Shown in pieces: positions 1 through 8,351 of a DNA stretch of 32,477 nucleotides. This DNA is from Rhodospirillales bacterium (GTDB lineage: Bacteria; Pseudomonadota; Alphaproteobacteria; Kiloniellales; JAKSDN01): the NCBI GenBank assembly GCA_029859805.1, contig JAOUCL010000017.1:1-32477 (forward strand), written 5' to 3'. Under the pieces are notes generated by a model. It was given only the letters and a program-made list of their open reading frames with translations. It did not search any database and was not told where the DNA came from. The first letter of the stretch is position 1. Every line of letters begins with the position of its first letter. A program made the position numbers and the translations under genes.

Positions 1-1
1 G

Positions 2-988
<987 letters not shown>

Positions 989-1149
989 ATGCCGACGGCG
1001 ACGGGACCATGACGCTCGACGAGTGTCTGGCATTCCGGCACCGGATGAACTAAAAGCCCAGCCAGACGCTGCTCGAGGGTCTTCGGCGCAAAGGCCATCG
1101 AGCTTTGCCGCGGCTGGCGGCAACGGCACGATTGCATGGGGGGCAACGG

Positions 1150-2241
1150 ATGAGGACACAGTCGATCTTGGCGGCCCTGATCGCCGCCGTCGCGCCGATC
1201 GCGCTCGCGGCCTGCGAGAAGGAGCAGCCGGAGGTGGTGGAGCGGATCCGTGCGATCAAGACCGTCATCGTTTCCGAGCGCGGATCCGGACAGCTCACCC
1301 GTTATCCGGGGCTCATCGAGGCCGTGGACACCTCTATTCTGAGCTTCGAGGTGGCGGGCAACACGCGCGAAGTCAACGTCAACGTCGGCGACCGGGTAAC
1401 CGAGGGTCAAGTGCTCGCCAACTTGGATAAAACGCCCTTTCAGCTGAACGTCGAGGCGGCGGAAGCCGAGGTCGGCCGGGCGAAGGCCGTGCTCGCGGAA
1501 AAGACCACCGAGTTCGACCGGCAGGAAACGCTGTACAAGAAGGAATGGGTCAGCAAGGCGGCCTTCGACCAGGCCACGGCGGCGCGGGACAGCGCCGCCA
1601 GCTCCCTGTCCTATGCCAACTCGAAGCTGAACCTGGCGCGCCGGGACCTGGAGAAGACCGTCCTCGTCGCACCCTTCAACGGGGTGATCGCGGCCAAGTA
1701 CGCCGACCCCTTCCAGGAGGTCGCACGGGGCGAGAAGATCTTCGACATCTACATCGAGGGTGCGATGGAGGTGGTGCTCAGCGTCCCCGAAACCAGGATC
1801 GGCGATATCTACCTTGGACTGCCCGCGGAAGTCCAGTTTCCAGGAGAGCGGATACAGCCGCTGGGCGGTCGAATTTCCGAGATCGGCAGCGTCGCCTCGG
1901 AAGCCAATGCCTTCCCGGTGAAGGTGATTCTGATCGATGTGCCGCCGAGCGTGCTGCCCGGCATGACCGCCGAGGCCTCCCTGATTCTCGGAAGCGAAGA
2001 CAACGCCACCTCGTTCCTTGTCCCCTTCTCCGCGATCGCGGCGGGCGACGAGCCCGGACGCGGTTACGTCTTCGTCTTCGATTCGGCGACCTCGACCGTG
2101 AGTCGAACGCCGATCCAGGGCAAGGGCGTGCGCGACAACCGCGTGATGATCACCGAAGGGCTGGAGCCTGGCGACGTCATCGCCGTAGCCGGCGTCTCCT
2201 TTCTGCGCGACGGCCAGAAAGTCCGGCTGATGTCACAGTAG
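1150..2241 (+). CDS. RND efflux periplasmic adaptor (membrane fusion protein), lipoprotein
   Basis: HlyD/AcrA-type adaptor of a tripartite efflux pump; 363 aa. The start is taken at ATG 1150, because it gives a lipoprotein signal peptide: positively charged MRTQ, a hydrophobic stretch, and the lipobox LAAC with Cys22. The TTG 45 nt upstream would add residues that fit no signal. Next come the first biotinyl/lipoyl half-motif (VNVNVGDRVTEGQVLANLD), an alpha-helical hairpin rich in Ala/Glu around residues 100-170, the second lipoyl half (KTVLVAPFNGVIAAKYADP), a beta-barrel domain and a C-terminal membrane-proximal domain (EGLEPGDVIAVAGVSFLRDGQ). It lies 36 nt upstream of the RND pump on the same strand, so the two form an operon. 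No TolC-type outer-membrane gene is in the window. Substrate unknown. Confidence 0.93.
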   Translation: MRTQSILAALIAAVAPIALAACEKEQPEVVERIRAIKTVIVSERGSGQLTRYPGLIEAVDTSILSFEVAGNTREVNVNVGDRVTEGQVLANLDKTPFQLNVEAAEAEVGRAKAVLAEKTTEFDRQETLYKKEWVSKAAFDQATAARDSAASSLSYANSKLNLARRDLEKTVLVAPFNGVIAAKYADPFQEVARGEKIFDIYIEGAMEVVLSVPETRIGDIYLGLPAEVQFPGERIQPLGGRISEIGSVASEANAFPVKVILIDVPPSVLPGMTAEASLILGSEDNATSFLVPFSAIAAGDEPGRGYVFVFDSATSTVSRTPIQGKGVRDNRVMITEGLEPGDVIAVAGVSFLRDGQKVRLMSQ

Positions 2242-2277
2242 GCAGGATCGGCCTTTGGAAAGGAATGGGGCTGGCCC

Positions 2278-5200
2278 ATGCTGAACCTAACCGGATTCGC
2301 TCTCAGTACCTCGCGATTGACCATCGCCTTCATTCTCCTGGTGATTGCGGCGGGCATCAGCCAGTTCCTGACCTTCCCCCGGCAGGAGGACCCGCCCATC
2401 GTGATTCGCGAGGCGGTGGTCGCCGCGTTCTTCCCCGGCATGGTGCCCGAGCTCATGGAAGAACTGGTCACCCGCCGGATCGAAGAGCAGATCCGCACCA
2501 TGCCGGAGATCGAAGAGATCACCTCGGACACCAAGACCGGCGTCACCGTGATCCATGCCGAGACGCGCGACCAGTACGACGACCTCCAGGAAATCTGGAA
2601 ACGGCTGCGCAACAAGATGGCCGACGTGGAACCGGAATTGCCCGCGGGCACGATCGGCCCCGTCGTCTATGACGAATTCGGCCTGACCGCGGTCGCCACG
2701 ATCGCTCTCTGGTCCGACGGCTTCTCCATGGCCGAGATGCGGCTGGTTGCACGGGACATTCGCGACCGCCTCTACGAGTTGGACGGGATCCGCAAGGTCG
2801 AGCTGTACGGCGTTCAGGACGAGCAGGTCTACCTGAAGTTCTCCAATGCCAAGCTGTCCCAGTTCGGCGTCACCGCCTGGGAGCTGGTCGAGACCCTGAG
2901 AGACCAGAACGTCATCGTTCCGGGCGGCTCGATCAACAGCGAGGGTCAGGACGTCGTCCTCTCGCCATCCGGCAACTTCCGCAGCGTCGAGGACATCGAG
3001 GCGGTCCTGATCTCGATCCCTGGAACCCAGCAGATGGTGCGGCTCACCGATCTGGTCACGGTCGAGCGGGGCTATGCCGATCCGCCCGACTCGCTGGCCT
3101 ACTTCAACGGCCGGCCGACGATCGTGATCAGCCTGTCGATCGTGCCGGGCGTGAACAGCGTGGAATTCGGCGCGGGCCTGACCAGAAAGCTCGAGGAGTT
3201 CGAGGCCGACCTGCCGATCGGCTACGTGCTCGACTACGCCACCTTCCAGCCGGATCTCGTGGTGGCCGCCGTCGACGGCGCGTTGTCCTCGGTCTATCAG
3301 ACCCTGGTCATCGTGCTCGTCGTGGTCATGCTCTTCCTCGGCTTGCGCTCGGGTTTGATCGTCGGCTCCTTCGTGCCCATCGCGATGCTGCTGGGGCTCA
3401 TCGTCATGCGCCAGTTCGGCATCGAGCTGGAGCGCGTCTCGATCATCTCCGCGATCGTCGCGCTCGGCATGCTGGTCGACAACGCGATCGTCGTCACCGA
3501 GGACATCCGCAGCCGGCTCGAACGGGGAGAGGAGCGGCGCGAAGCCTGCATCGAGTCGGGCCGGACCCTGGCCATCCCGCTGCTCACATCGTCGCTGACC
3601 ACGATCCTGGCCTTCATGCCCATGCTGCTGCTCCAGGGCCAGACCGGCGAATACGCCTACTCGCTTCCGGTCGTGGTGATCATTCTGCTGCTCGGGTCGT
3701 GGTTCCTCTCGATGTACATGACGCCGGCGGTGTGCTTCTGGTTCATCAAGGTCAAGCCGCCGAAAGGCGAGGACGGCGGCGCCCCGCCCAAGGACCCCTA
3801 CGATTCACGCTTCTACCACATGTACCGTGGTGTCCTGCGGGCGGCCCTGAACGCCCGCTTGGTCGTCGTGGGCCTCACGCTGGCGCTGCTCGCGGGGGCC
3901 GCCCTGGGCTCGACCTTGATCGTGCGCGAATTCTTCGGACCGAGCGACCGCAACCAGTTTCTGGTCTACATCTACCTGCCCGCCGGCTCCCGCATCACGG
4001 CGACCGACGAGGTGGTGCGGCGGTTTACCGCCTGGCTGGAAGACGAAGAGATCAATCCCGAGGTCACCAGCAACATCGCCTATGTCGGAACCGGCGGTCC
4101 GCGCTTCTTCCTTTCCCTGTCGCCCATAGACCCGGACCCTCATGTCGCCTTCGCCGTGGTCAATACGGAAACGGCCGAGCAGACCCCGGCGGTCGTGGAG
4201 CGCGTGCGCAGCTATCTGATCGAGAATTTCCCGAACACGAACCCGCAGGTCAAGCGGATGTGGATGGGCTCCAACGAGCCCGGTTTCGTCGAGTTCCGCC
4301 TGGTCGGCCTCGACCCGGATTATCTCTACGCCAAGTCCCAGGAGCTGGAGAACGCCATTTGGGAGCTCGGGGGGATCGACTATGCGCGAACCGACTGGGA
4401 GAACAGGATTCTCCGGATCAACACCATAGTCGATCAGGCGCGCGCGCGGCGTGCCGGCGTCACCTCGCGCGAGGTCGCCCTCTCGCTCGAGGCCTTCCTC
4501 GACGGCAAGACCCTGACCGACTACCGGGAAGGTGATCTCTCGATCCCCGTCGTGCTGCAGGCCGTCGACGAGGAGCGCCAGGCGCTCGGCGATCTCTGGA
4601 ACATCAACGTCTACTCCTCGTCGCGCGGGGTCAACGTGCCCCTGACCCAGATCGCCGATATCAAGGGCCAATGGCAGTTCAGCCGCATCGCCCGCAAGGA
4701 CCAGGAAAGAACCGTTACGATCGAGACCAAGCACCAGTTCCTCAAGGCGCCGCAGTACGTCGCCGCCATGATGCCCGCGCTCGAGGCCCTCGATCTCAGG
4801 CCCGGCTACCGTTGGGAGATCGGCGGGGAAATCGAGGAAGCGACCGAGACCAACGAGAAGCTGTTCGCGCCGCTGCCGGCCTGCGCGCTGCTCATCGTCG
4901 TGCTGCTGATCTGGCAGTTCAACTCGTTCCGGCGGCCCTTCATCATCATGCTGACGATTCCCATGGCCTTCGCCGGCGCCCTGGTCGGCCTGTTCGTCAT
5001 GCGCGCGCCCTTCGACTTCTTTGCGATCCTCGGGCTGCTGAGCCTGGCCGGCGTCATCATCAACAACGGCATCGTCCTGATCGACCGGATCGACAGCGAG
5101 TGCGCGGCCGGCACCCAGCCCTATCAGGCCGTGGTCCAGGCGACGATCTCGCGCTTCCGCCCGATCATGATGTCGGCGATCACGACCATGCTGGGCGTTC

Positions 5201-5340
5201 TGCCCTTGATCATATTCAGGGATCCGCTGTTCTACTCCCTGGCCTGCGTGATCGCCTTCGGGCTGGCGCTCGGCACCGCGCTCTCGCTGCTGGTCGTGCC
5301 GGTGCTCTACAGCCTCTTCATGCGCATCAAACCGGCCTGA
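2278..5340 (+). CDS. RND-family inner-membrane efflux transporter (AcrB/MMPL superfamily)
   Basis: Proton-driven efflux pump, 1020 aa, typical for the HAE-type RND family. ATG 2278 follows an AAAGGA site. The layout is standard: TM1 at about residues 13-31, a periplasmic porter loop, TM2-6 clustered at about 335-490, a cytoplasmic linker, TM7 at about 527-550, a second porter loop, and TM8-12 from about 860 to the end. The TM4 proton-relay motif reads GMLVDNAIVVTED, with D401 kept and the second position N402 rather than the Asp of AcrB; this D-N variant is common in some RND subfamilies. TM10/11 contain NNGIVLIDRIDSE and the C-terminus ends in LLVVPVLYSLF. It partners with the lipoprotein adaptor upstream. 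Substrate cannot be told. It converges on the MscS gene with only 35 nt between stops. Confidence 0.95.
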   Translation: MLNLTGFALSTSRLTIAFILLVIAAGISQFLTFPRQEDPPIVIREAVVAAFFPGMVPELMEELVTRRIEEQIRTMPEIEEITSDTKTGVTVIHAETRDQYDDLQEIWKRLRNKMADVEPELPAGTIGPVVYDEFGLTAVATIALWSDGFSMAEMRLVARDIRDRLYELDGIRKVELYGVQDEQVYLKFSNAKLSQFGVTAWELVETLRDQNVIVPGGSINSEGQDVVLSPSGNFRSVEDIEAVLISIPGTQQMVRLTDLVTVERGYADPPDSLAYFNGRPTIVISLSIVPGVNSVEFGAGLTRKLEEFEADLPIGYVLDYATFQPDLVVAAVDGALSSVYQTLVIVLVVVMLFLGLRSGLIVGSFVPIAMLLGLIVMRQFGIELERVSIISAIVALGMLVDNAIVVTEDIRSRLERGEERREACIESGRTLAIPLLTSSLTTILAFMPMLLLQGQTGEYAYSLPVVVIILLLGSWFLSMYMTPAVCFWFIKVKPPKGEDGGAPPKDPYDSRFYHMYRGVLRAALNARLVVVGLTLALLAGAALGSTLIVREFFGPSDRNQFLVYIYLPAGSRITATDEVVRRFTAWLEDEEINPEVTSNIAYVGTGGPRFFLSLSPIDPDPHVAFAVVNTETAEQTPAVVERVRSYLIENFPNTNPQVKRMWMGSNEPGFVEFRLVGLDPDYLYAKSQELENAIWELGGIDYARTDWENRILRINTIVDQARARRAGVTSREVALSLEAFLDGKTLTDYREGDLSIPVVLQAVDEERQALGDLWNINVYSSSRGVNVPLTQIADIKGQWQFSRIARKDQERTVTIETKHQFLKAPQYVAAMMPALEALDLRPGYRWEIGGEIEEATETNEKLFAPLPACALLIVVLLIWQFNSFRRPFIIMLTIPMAFAGALVGLFVMRAPFDFFAILGLLSLAGVIINNGIVLIDRIDSECAAGTQPYQAVVQATISRFRPIMMSAITTMLGVLPLIIFRDPLFYSLACVIAFGLALGTALSLLVVPVLYSLFMRIKPA

Positions 5341-5375
5341 CCTCCCGGCAGCAACAGCGAAGATCGGCTCACGGA

Positions 5376-7760
5376 CTAGGCCGCGGTCTCGCCTTTCGCG
5401 GCAGCCTCGGCCTCCTCCTCCTCGGCCAGGACCCCCAGCGCCGCCGCGGCGGCGACATCTTTGACAGCCTTGGCCTGCGCGTCGGACAGCGGCGGCGGCG
5501 CCGCCTCTGCGGGGGTCTCGCCGGGCTCGGCCTGGTCGGAAACGCCCGGGACGTGGACGGTCACCTCGCGGTGCGCGAACTTGATACCGTGCTCCTTGAA
5601 GGCCTCCTGGATACGCCGGTAGACCTCCTTGCGGATGGTGAACTGCTCGCCGGGCTTGGCCATGAACTTGGCCCGGACGATCATCGCCGAGTCCTCCATG
5701 GCATAGACGCCCTGCGACTTCAGCGGCTCTATGAAGCCGGGGCCCAGCGTCTCGTCCGCCATCAGCTCGGTGCCGATCTTCTTGAAGATCTTCTTCACCT
5801 TGTTGACGTCGGTGTCGTAGGTGACCCGGAAATGCAGCTTCATGATCACCCAGTCGCGGCTGAAGTTCGTGAGGCTCGCGATCTCGCCGAAGGGGATGAT
5901 GTTCAAGGGACCGCGGTGATGGCGCAGCACCAGGGAGCGGACCGTGATGCGTTCGACCATGCCCTTGGCGACCCCCACATCGACGTACTCGCCCATGCGG
6001 AACGCGTCGTCCAAGAGGAAGAACACCCCCGAGACGATGTCGCGCACCAGGGTCTGCGCGCCGAAGCCGATCGCGATGCCGATGACGCCGGCGCCGGCCA
6101 GCAGGGGGCCGATCTGCACGCCCAGCGACGAGAGGACGATCATGACCGCCATCGCGACAATGGTGACGAAGAGGAAGCGCCGGAACAGGGGCAGCAAGGT
6201 CTTCAGCCGCGAGGCCGTGCCGTGGCCGCCGCCCTCGTCGCCCGGCCCCGCGGCGCCGCCGCCTTCCAGGGCAAGCCGCCGATCGATCGCCGTCTTGGCG
6301 AGCGCCCAGCCGACATAGGCCAGCAGGGCCGTGAGCCCGACATGCAGCACCGCGCGTGATACCTCCACGCCGAAGCCGGTGCGCGACAAGGCGAAGATGT
6401 CTACGCCCCAGATTCGCAGGAATACCAGGGTCCCGGCCAGGACGAGGACGATGCGCGCGGCGCGCAGCACGACGACCTCGTAGCCGTCCTCGGATACCGC
6501 CGTTTCCTCATCGGATCGCTCGGCGCGCTTGGCGGCGAAGTATTCGATAAGCACCTGGCGGATCGCCCCGTCAGCCAGAGGAACGGCGATGACGACGAGC
6601 AGGCTGCCGATCCCCCGCCCGGCCACCGGCTCCTGAGTCAACAGGCTTCCGATTCTCGACAGCACCGCTATCACAGCGACGTAGCAGATGGCCAGGATGT
6701 GCCAGATCTCGGCGATGACTCCCCGGATACGATATGTCGCGGTCATGACGGGCGGAGCCTCGCCGCGGATCAACTCGGCCACCGGCTTTCGGCCCTGCCA
6801 TATCGTGACCACCATCACGGCCACCATGACAATGGCGTTGATCGAGTTGAACAGCTGGATCACGCGCCAATCGAGACCGAGCAGCTGAAACAAGGCGGCG
6901 GTGTGGAAGCTGAAAACGGCAACCGCGGCAAATAGAATCACCCTGTTGTGCAGGAGGTGCGCACCCACGTCGTTCAGCGGCACCATGCGCAGGGCCGGTG
7001 TCGATGGCGCCAGGAGCGACTGCGAGACGACCGCGACGACCCGGAACAGAACGACAGCCGAGAGATACGTCAGGATGACCCAGCGGCTCGGCTCGTGCCC
7101 CTGATACATGACGAAGAAGACGCCGATCGCCGCGAGCCAGAAGACACCGAGGTTCAGGAGTTCCAGGACCAGGCGCGCGGCGAAGTAACCGAGCTTGGCC
7201 GTCATGCCCTCGGCGACGGCCTCCTGGATCCGCCGGCCGTAATTCCGTGTCATCCGCCGAAAGAGCCATTCCGCAGCAAACCCGGCCAGGAGGATCACGG
7301 CGAAGGCAACGAGGATGAGAGGCAGATCGGACTTGTCCCTGCCCGCCGCGAGGCGGTTCAAAAGGAAGGGCACGACCGAGGGCAGCTCGTCTATGGCGCC
7401 CAGCATTTCCCGCTGACTTTTCCGCACACGAGCGGCCGTGTCTTCGAAGTCGTCGATGAATCCGGGCGTATCGTCCGGCCCGGCACTGGCACCGGCCGCC
7501 GTATCCAGGTACTGCAGCATCAGCTCGCGGATTTGGCTGTCGCTGAGCCGCGCCAGGAGGTCGCGGCGCTCCTCGGCGCTGAGCTCGCCCGACAGCAGCG
7601 CCTCGGGCACCGGCCGGTCGGCCGTTCCCGTTTCTCCGCTGTCGCCGATCAGCATCGTCGCCGGGACCTGTGCGGCGCCGGATCCCGCATGCATCAGCAG
7701 GACCAGGCCGACAACGGCGCAAGAGATCAGGCTCGTAGTTAGGCTTCGTTGAAAAAACAT
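5376..7760 (-). CDS. Large MscS-family mechanosensitive ion channel
   Basis: Inner-membrane channel of the MscS superfamily, 794 aa, much larger than the 286-aa E. coli MscS. The ATG at 7760 is preceded by AAAGGTAAGG, a good ribosome site. An N-terminal signal peptide (cleavage near GSGAAQ) leads to a periplasmic region with an acidic helical section (residues ~45-120), then about ten predicted membrane segments. The MscS core is near residues 545-740: the Gly/Ala pore helix GPLLAGAGVIGIAIGFGAQT, then LVRDIVSGVFFLLDDAFRMG and the beta domain with NIIPFGEIASLTNFSRDW. The C-terminal tail is Pro/Ala/Glu-rich (EEEEAEAAAKGETAA) and probably disordered. Role by family: release of solutes under hypo-osmotic stress. 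It is transcribed alone. Confidence 0.93.
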   Translation of the reverse strand: MFFQRSLTTSLISCAVVGLVLLMHAGSGAAQVPATMLIGDSGETGTADRPVPEALLSGELSAEERRDLLARLSDSQIRELMLQYLDTAAGASAGPDDTPGFIDDFEDTAARVRKSQREMLGAIDELPSVVPFLLNRLAAGRDKSDLPLILVAFAVILLAGFAAEWLFRRMTRNYGRRIQEAVAEGMTAKLGYFAARLVLELLNLGVFWLAAIGVFFVMYQGHEPSRWVILTYLSAVVLFRVVAVVSQSLLAPSTPALRMVPLNDVGAHLLHNRVILFAAVAVFSFHTAALFQLLGLDWRVIQLFNSINAIVMVAVMVVTIWQGRKPVAELIRGEAPPVMTATYRIRGVIAEIWHILAICYVAVIAVLSRIGSLLTQEPVAGRGIGSLLVVIAVPLADGAIRQVLIEYFAAKRAERSDEETAVSEDGYEVVVLRAARIVLVLAGTLVFLRIWGVDIFALSRTGFGVEVSRAVLHVGLTALLAYVGWALAKTAIDRRLALEGGGAAGPGDEGGGHGTASRLKTLLPLFRRFLFVTIVAMAVMIVLSSLGVQIGPLLAGAGVIGIAIGFGAQTLVRDIVSGVFFLLDDAFRMGEYVDVGVAKGMVERITVRSLVLRHHRGPLNIIPFGEIASLTNFSRDWVIMKLHFRVTYDTDVNKVKKIFKKIGTELMADETLGPGFIEPLKSQGVYAMEDSAMIVRAKFMAKPGEQFTIRKEVYRRIQEAFKEHGIKFAHREVTVHVPGVSDQAEPGETPAEAAPPPLSDAQAKAVKDVAAAAALGVLAEEEEAEAAAKGETAA

Positions 7761-8042
7761 GCCTTACCTTTCTCGGCCTCCGGACCCTGAACCTGCGGCC
7801 GGGGCGGCCATGGCTGCTACCCTCCTGTCCTTGGCCTGCGCTTTGCAGGGTAGCCCTCTGCCGCAAGCCTGCCTCAAAGCAGGTCGGCCGATCAAGGGCG
7901 GGGTGATTTCGAGGGCTGGCCGCAGGGTGCCCGCACCGAGGGCAACCCGGCGCATGAGGAATTCGAGGCCACGGCAAGGCGGCGGACGCGCAGCTTGGCG
8001 CAAAAGCAACTTGCACATTTATTGCTGTAATTATCTCTAAAA
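7761..8042. other. Intergenic leader of the MscS gene, no convincing gene
   Basis: Open frames occur here on both strands, but their composition (Arg/Pro-rich, no family resemblance, no ribosome site) looks like chance reading of GC-rich DNA. A small hairpin CCTGC-CTCAAA-GCAGG lies at 7868-7883. From about 8000 rightwards the base composition turns sharply AT-rich. The MscS promoter, on the minus strand, should be somewhere in this stretch, but I could not fix it. Confidence 0.4.
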
Positions 8043-8129
8043 CTAGATCGACAATTGTTCTTTGTTATAAAGACGAACTATTTCTTCACCAAGATTCCAT
8101 TCATTTGCTTCCGTCTTTATGCTATTCAT
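8043..8129 (-). CDS. Possible 28-aa peptide in AT-rich island
   Basis: An ATG at 8129 (minus) is preceded by AAAAGGGGACCAT, a strong Shine-Dalgarno match at plausible spacing, and opens a 28-codon frame (MNSIKTEANEWNLGEEIVRL and eight more residues) ending in TAG. Composition is hydrophilic and AT-biased, unlike all neighbours. It sits in a roughly 31% GC stretch (8061-8130). I recognise no family. It may be a real small peptide, a remnant of acquired DNA, or chance. Confidence 0.22.
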   Translation of the reverse strand: MNSIKTEANEWNLGEEIVRLYNKEQLSI

Positions 8130-8172
8130 ATGGTCCCCTTTTATCTGTTCCCTTGCTAGCCGAGGTCTCACC

Positions 8173-8280
8173 ATGATCGAATTCATATCCTCAGTCTTCA
8201 GAGGCGAGGCCGGACCTATCGAATACAGCCTGATCACCGCTCTGGTATCGGTCACGGCCTTCGCCGCTCTGACGGGCTGA
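8173..8280 (+). CDS. Minimal Flp/Fap-type pilin-like peptide (35 aa)
   Basis: ATG 8173 follows GAGG at a spacing of seven bases. The product, 35 aa, reads MIEFISSVFRGEAGPIEYSL followed by a hydrophobic ITALVSVTAFAALTG. This resembles the N-terminal half of Flp-type pilins, which carry a short charged leader, a Gly, then a stretch with I-E-Y and a hydrophobic helix (typically GATAIEYGLIAALIAV). Here the Gly-to-EY spacing is altered by comparison (GEAGPIEY), so processing by a TadV/CpaA-type prepilin peptidase is uncertain. Flp pilins are usually about 50-70 aa; this one stops directly after the hydrophobic helix. No tad/cpa genes are in the window. It could be an orphan pilin or a truncated remnant. 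Rho-independent-like hairpins follow at once. Confidence 0.55.
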   Translation: MIEFISSVFRGEAGPIEYSLITALVSVTAFAALTG

Positions 8281-8288
8281 CACCAAGG

Positions 8289-8351
8289 CCCGAGTCTTCG
8301 GGAACCCGGCCGCACGGCCAGACCTTTGCGGGTCACGGCCTGGCCGGGTTC
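8289..8351. terminator. Bidirectional hairpin terminator candidates between flp-like ORF and pyc
   Basis: Two structures follow the flp-like stop. CCCGA-GTCT-TCGGG makes a tight 5-bp hairpin at 8289-8302. GAACCCGGCC at 8302-8311 and GGCCGGGTTC at 8342-8351 form a perfect 10-bp inverted repeat with a 30-nt loop, followed by CTCCTTTTCC on the plus strand. The right arm overlaps the last codons of pyc, so the element may end transcription from both sides. The T-run is weak. Confidence 0.45.

Noticed and set aside
4671-6359. 562-codon plus-strand frame spanning the end of the RND gene and the MscS gene
   Set aside because: It overlaps two clear genes in the wrong frame or strand; composition is that of a shadow.
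7990-8030. Sigma-54-like TTGGC...TTGCA upstream of the AT-rich island
   Set aside because: The distance between the GG and GC elements is 14 nt rather than the required 10.
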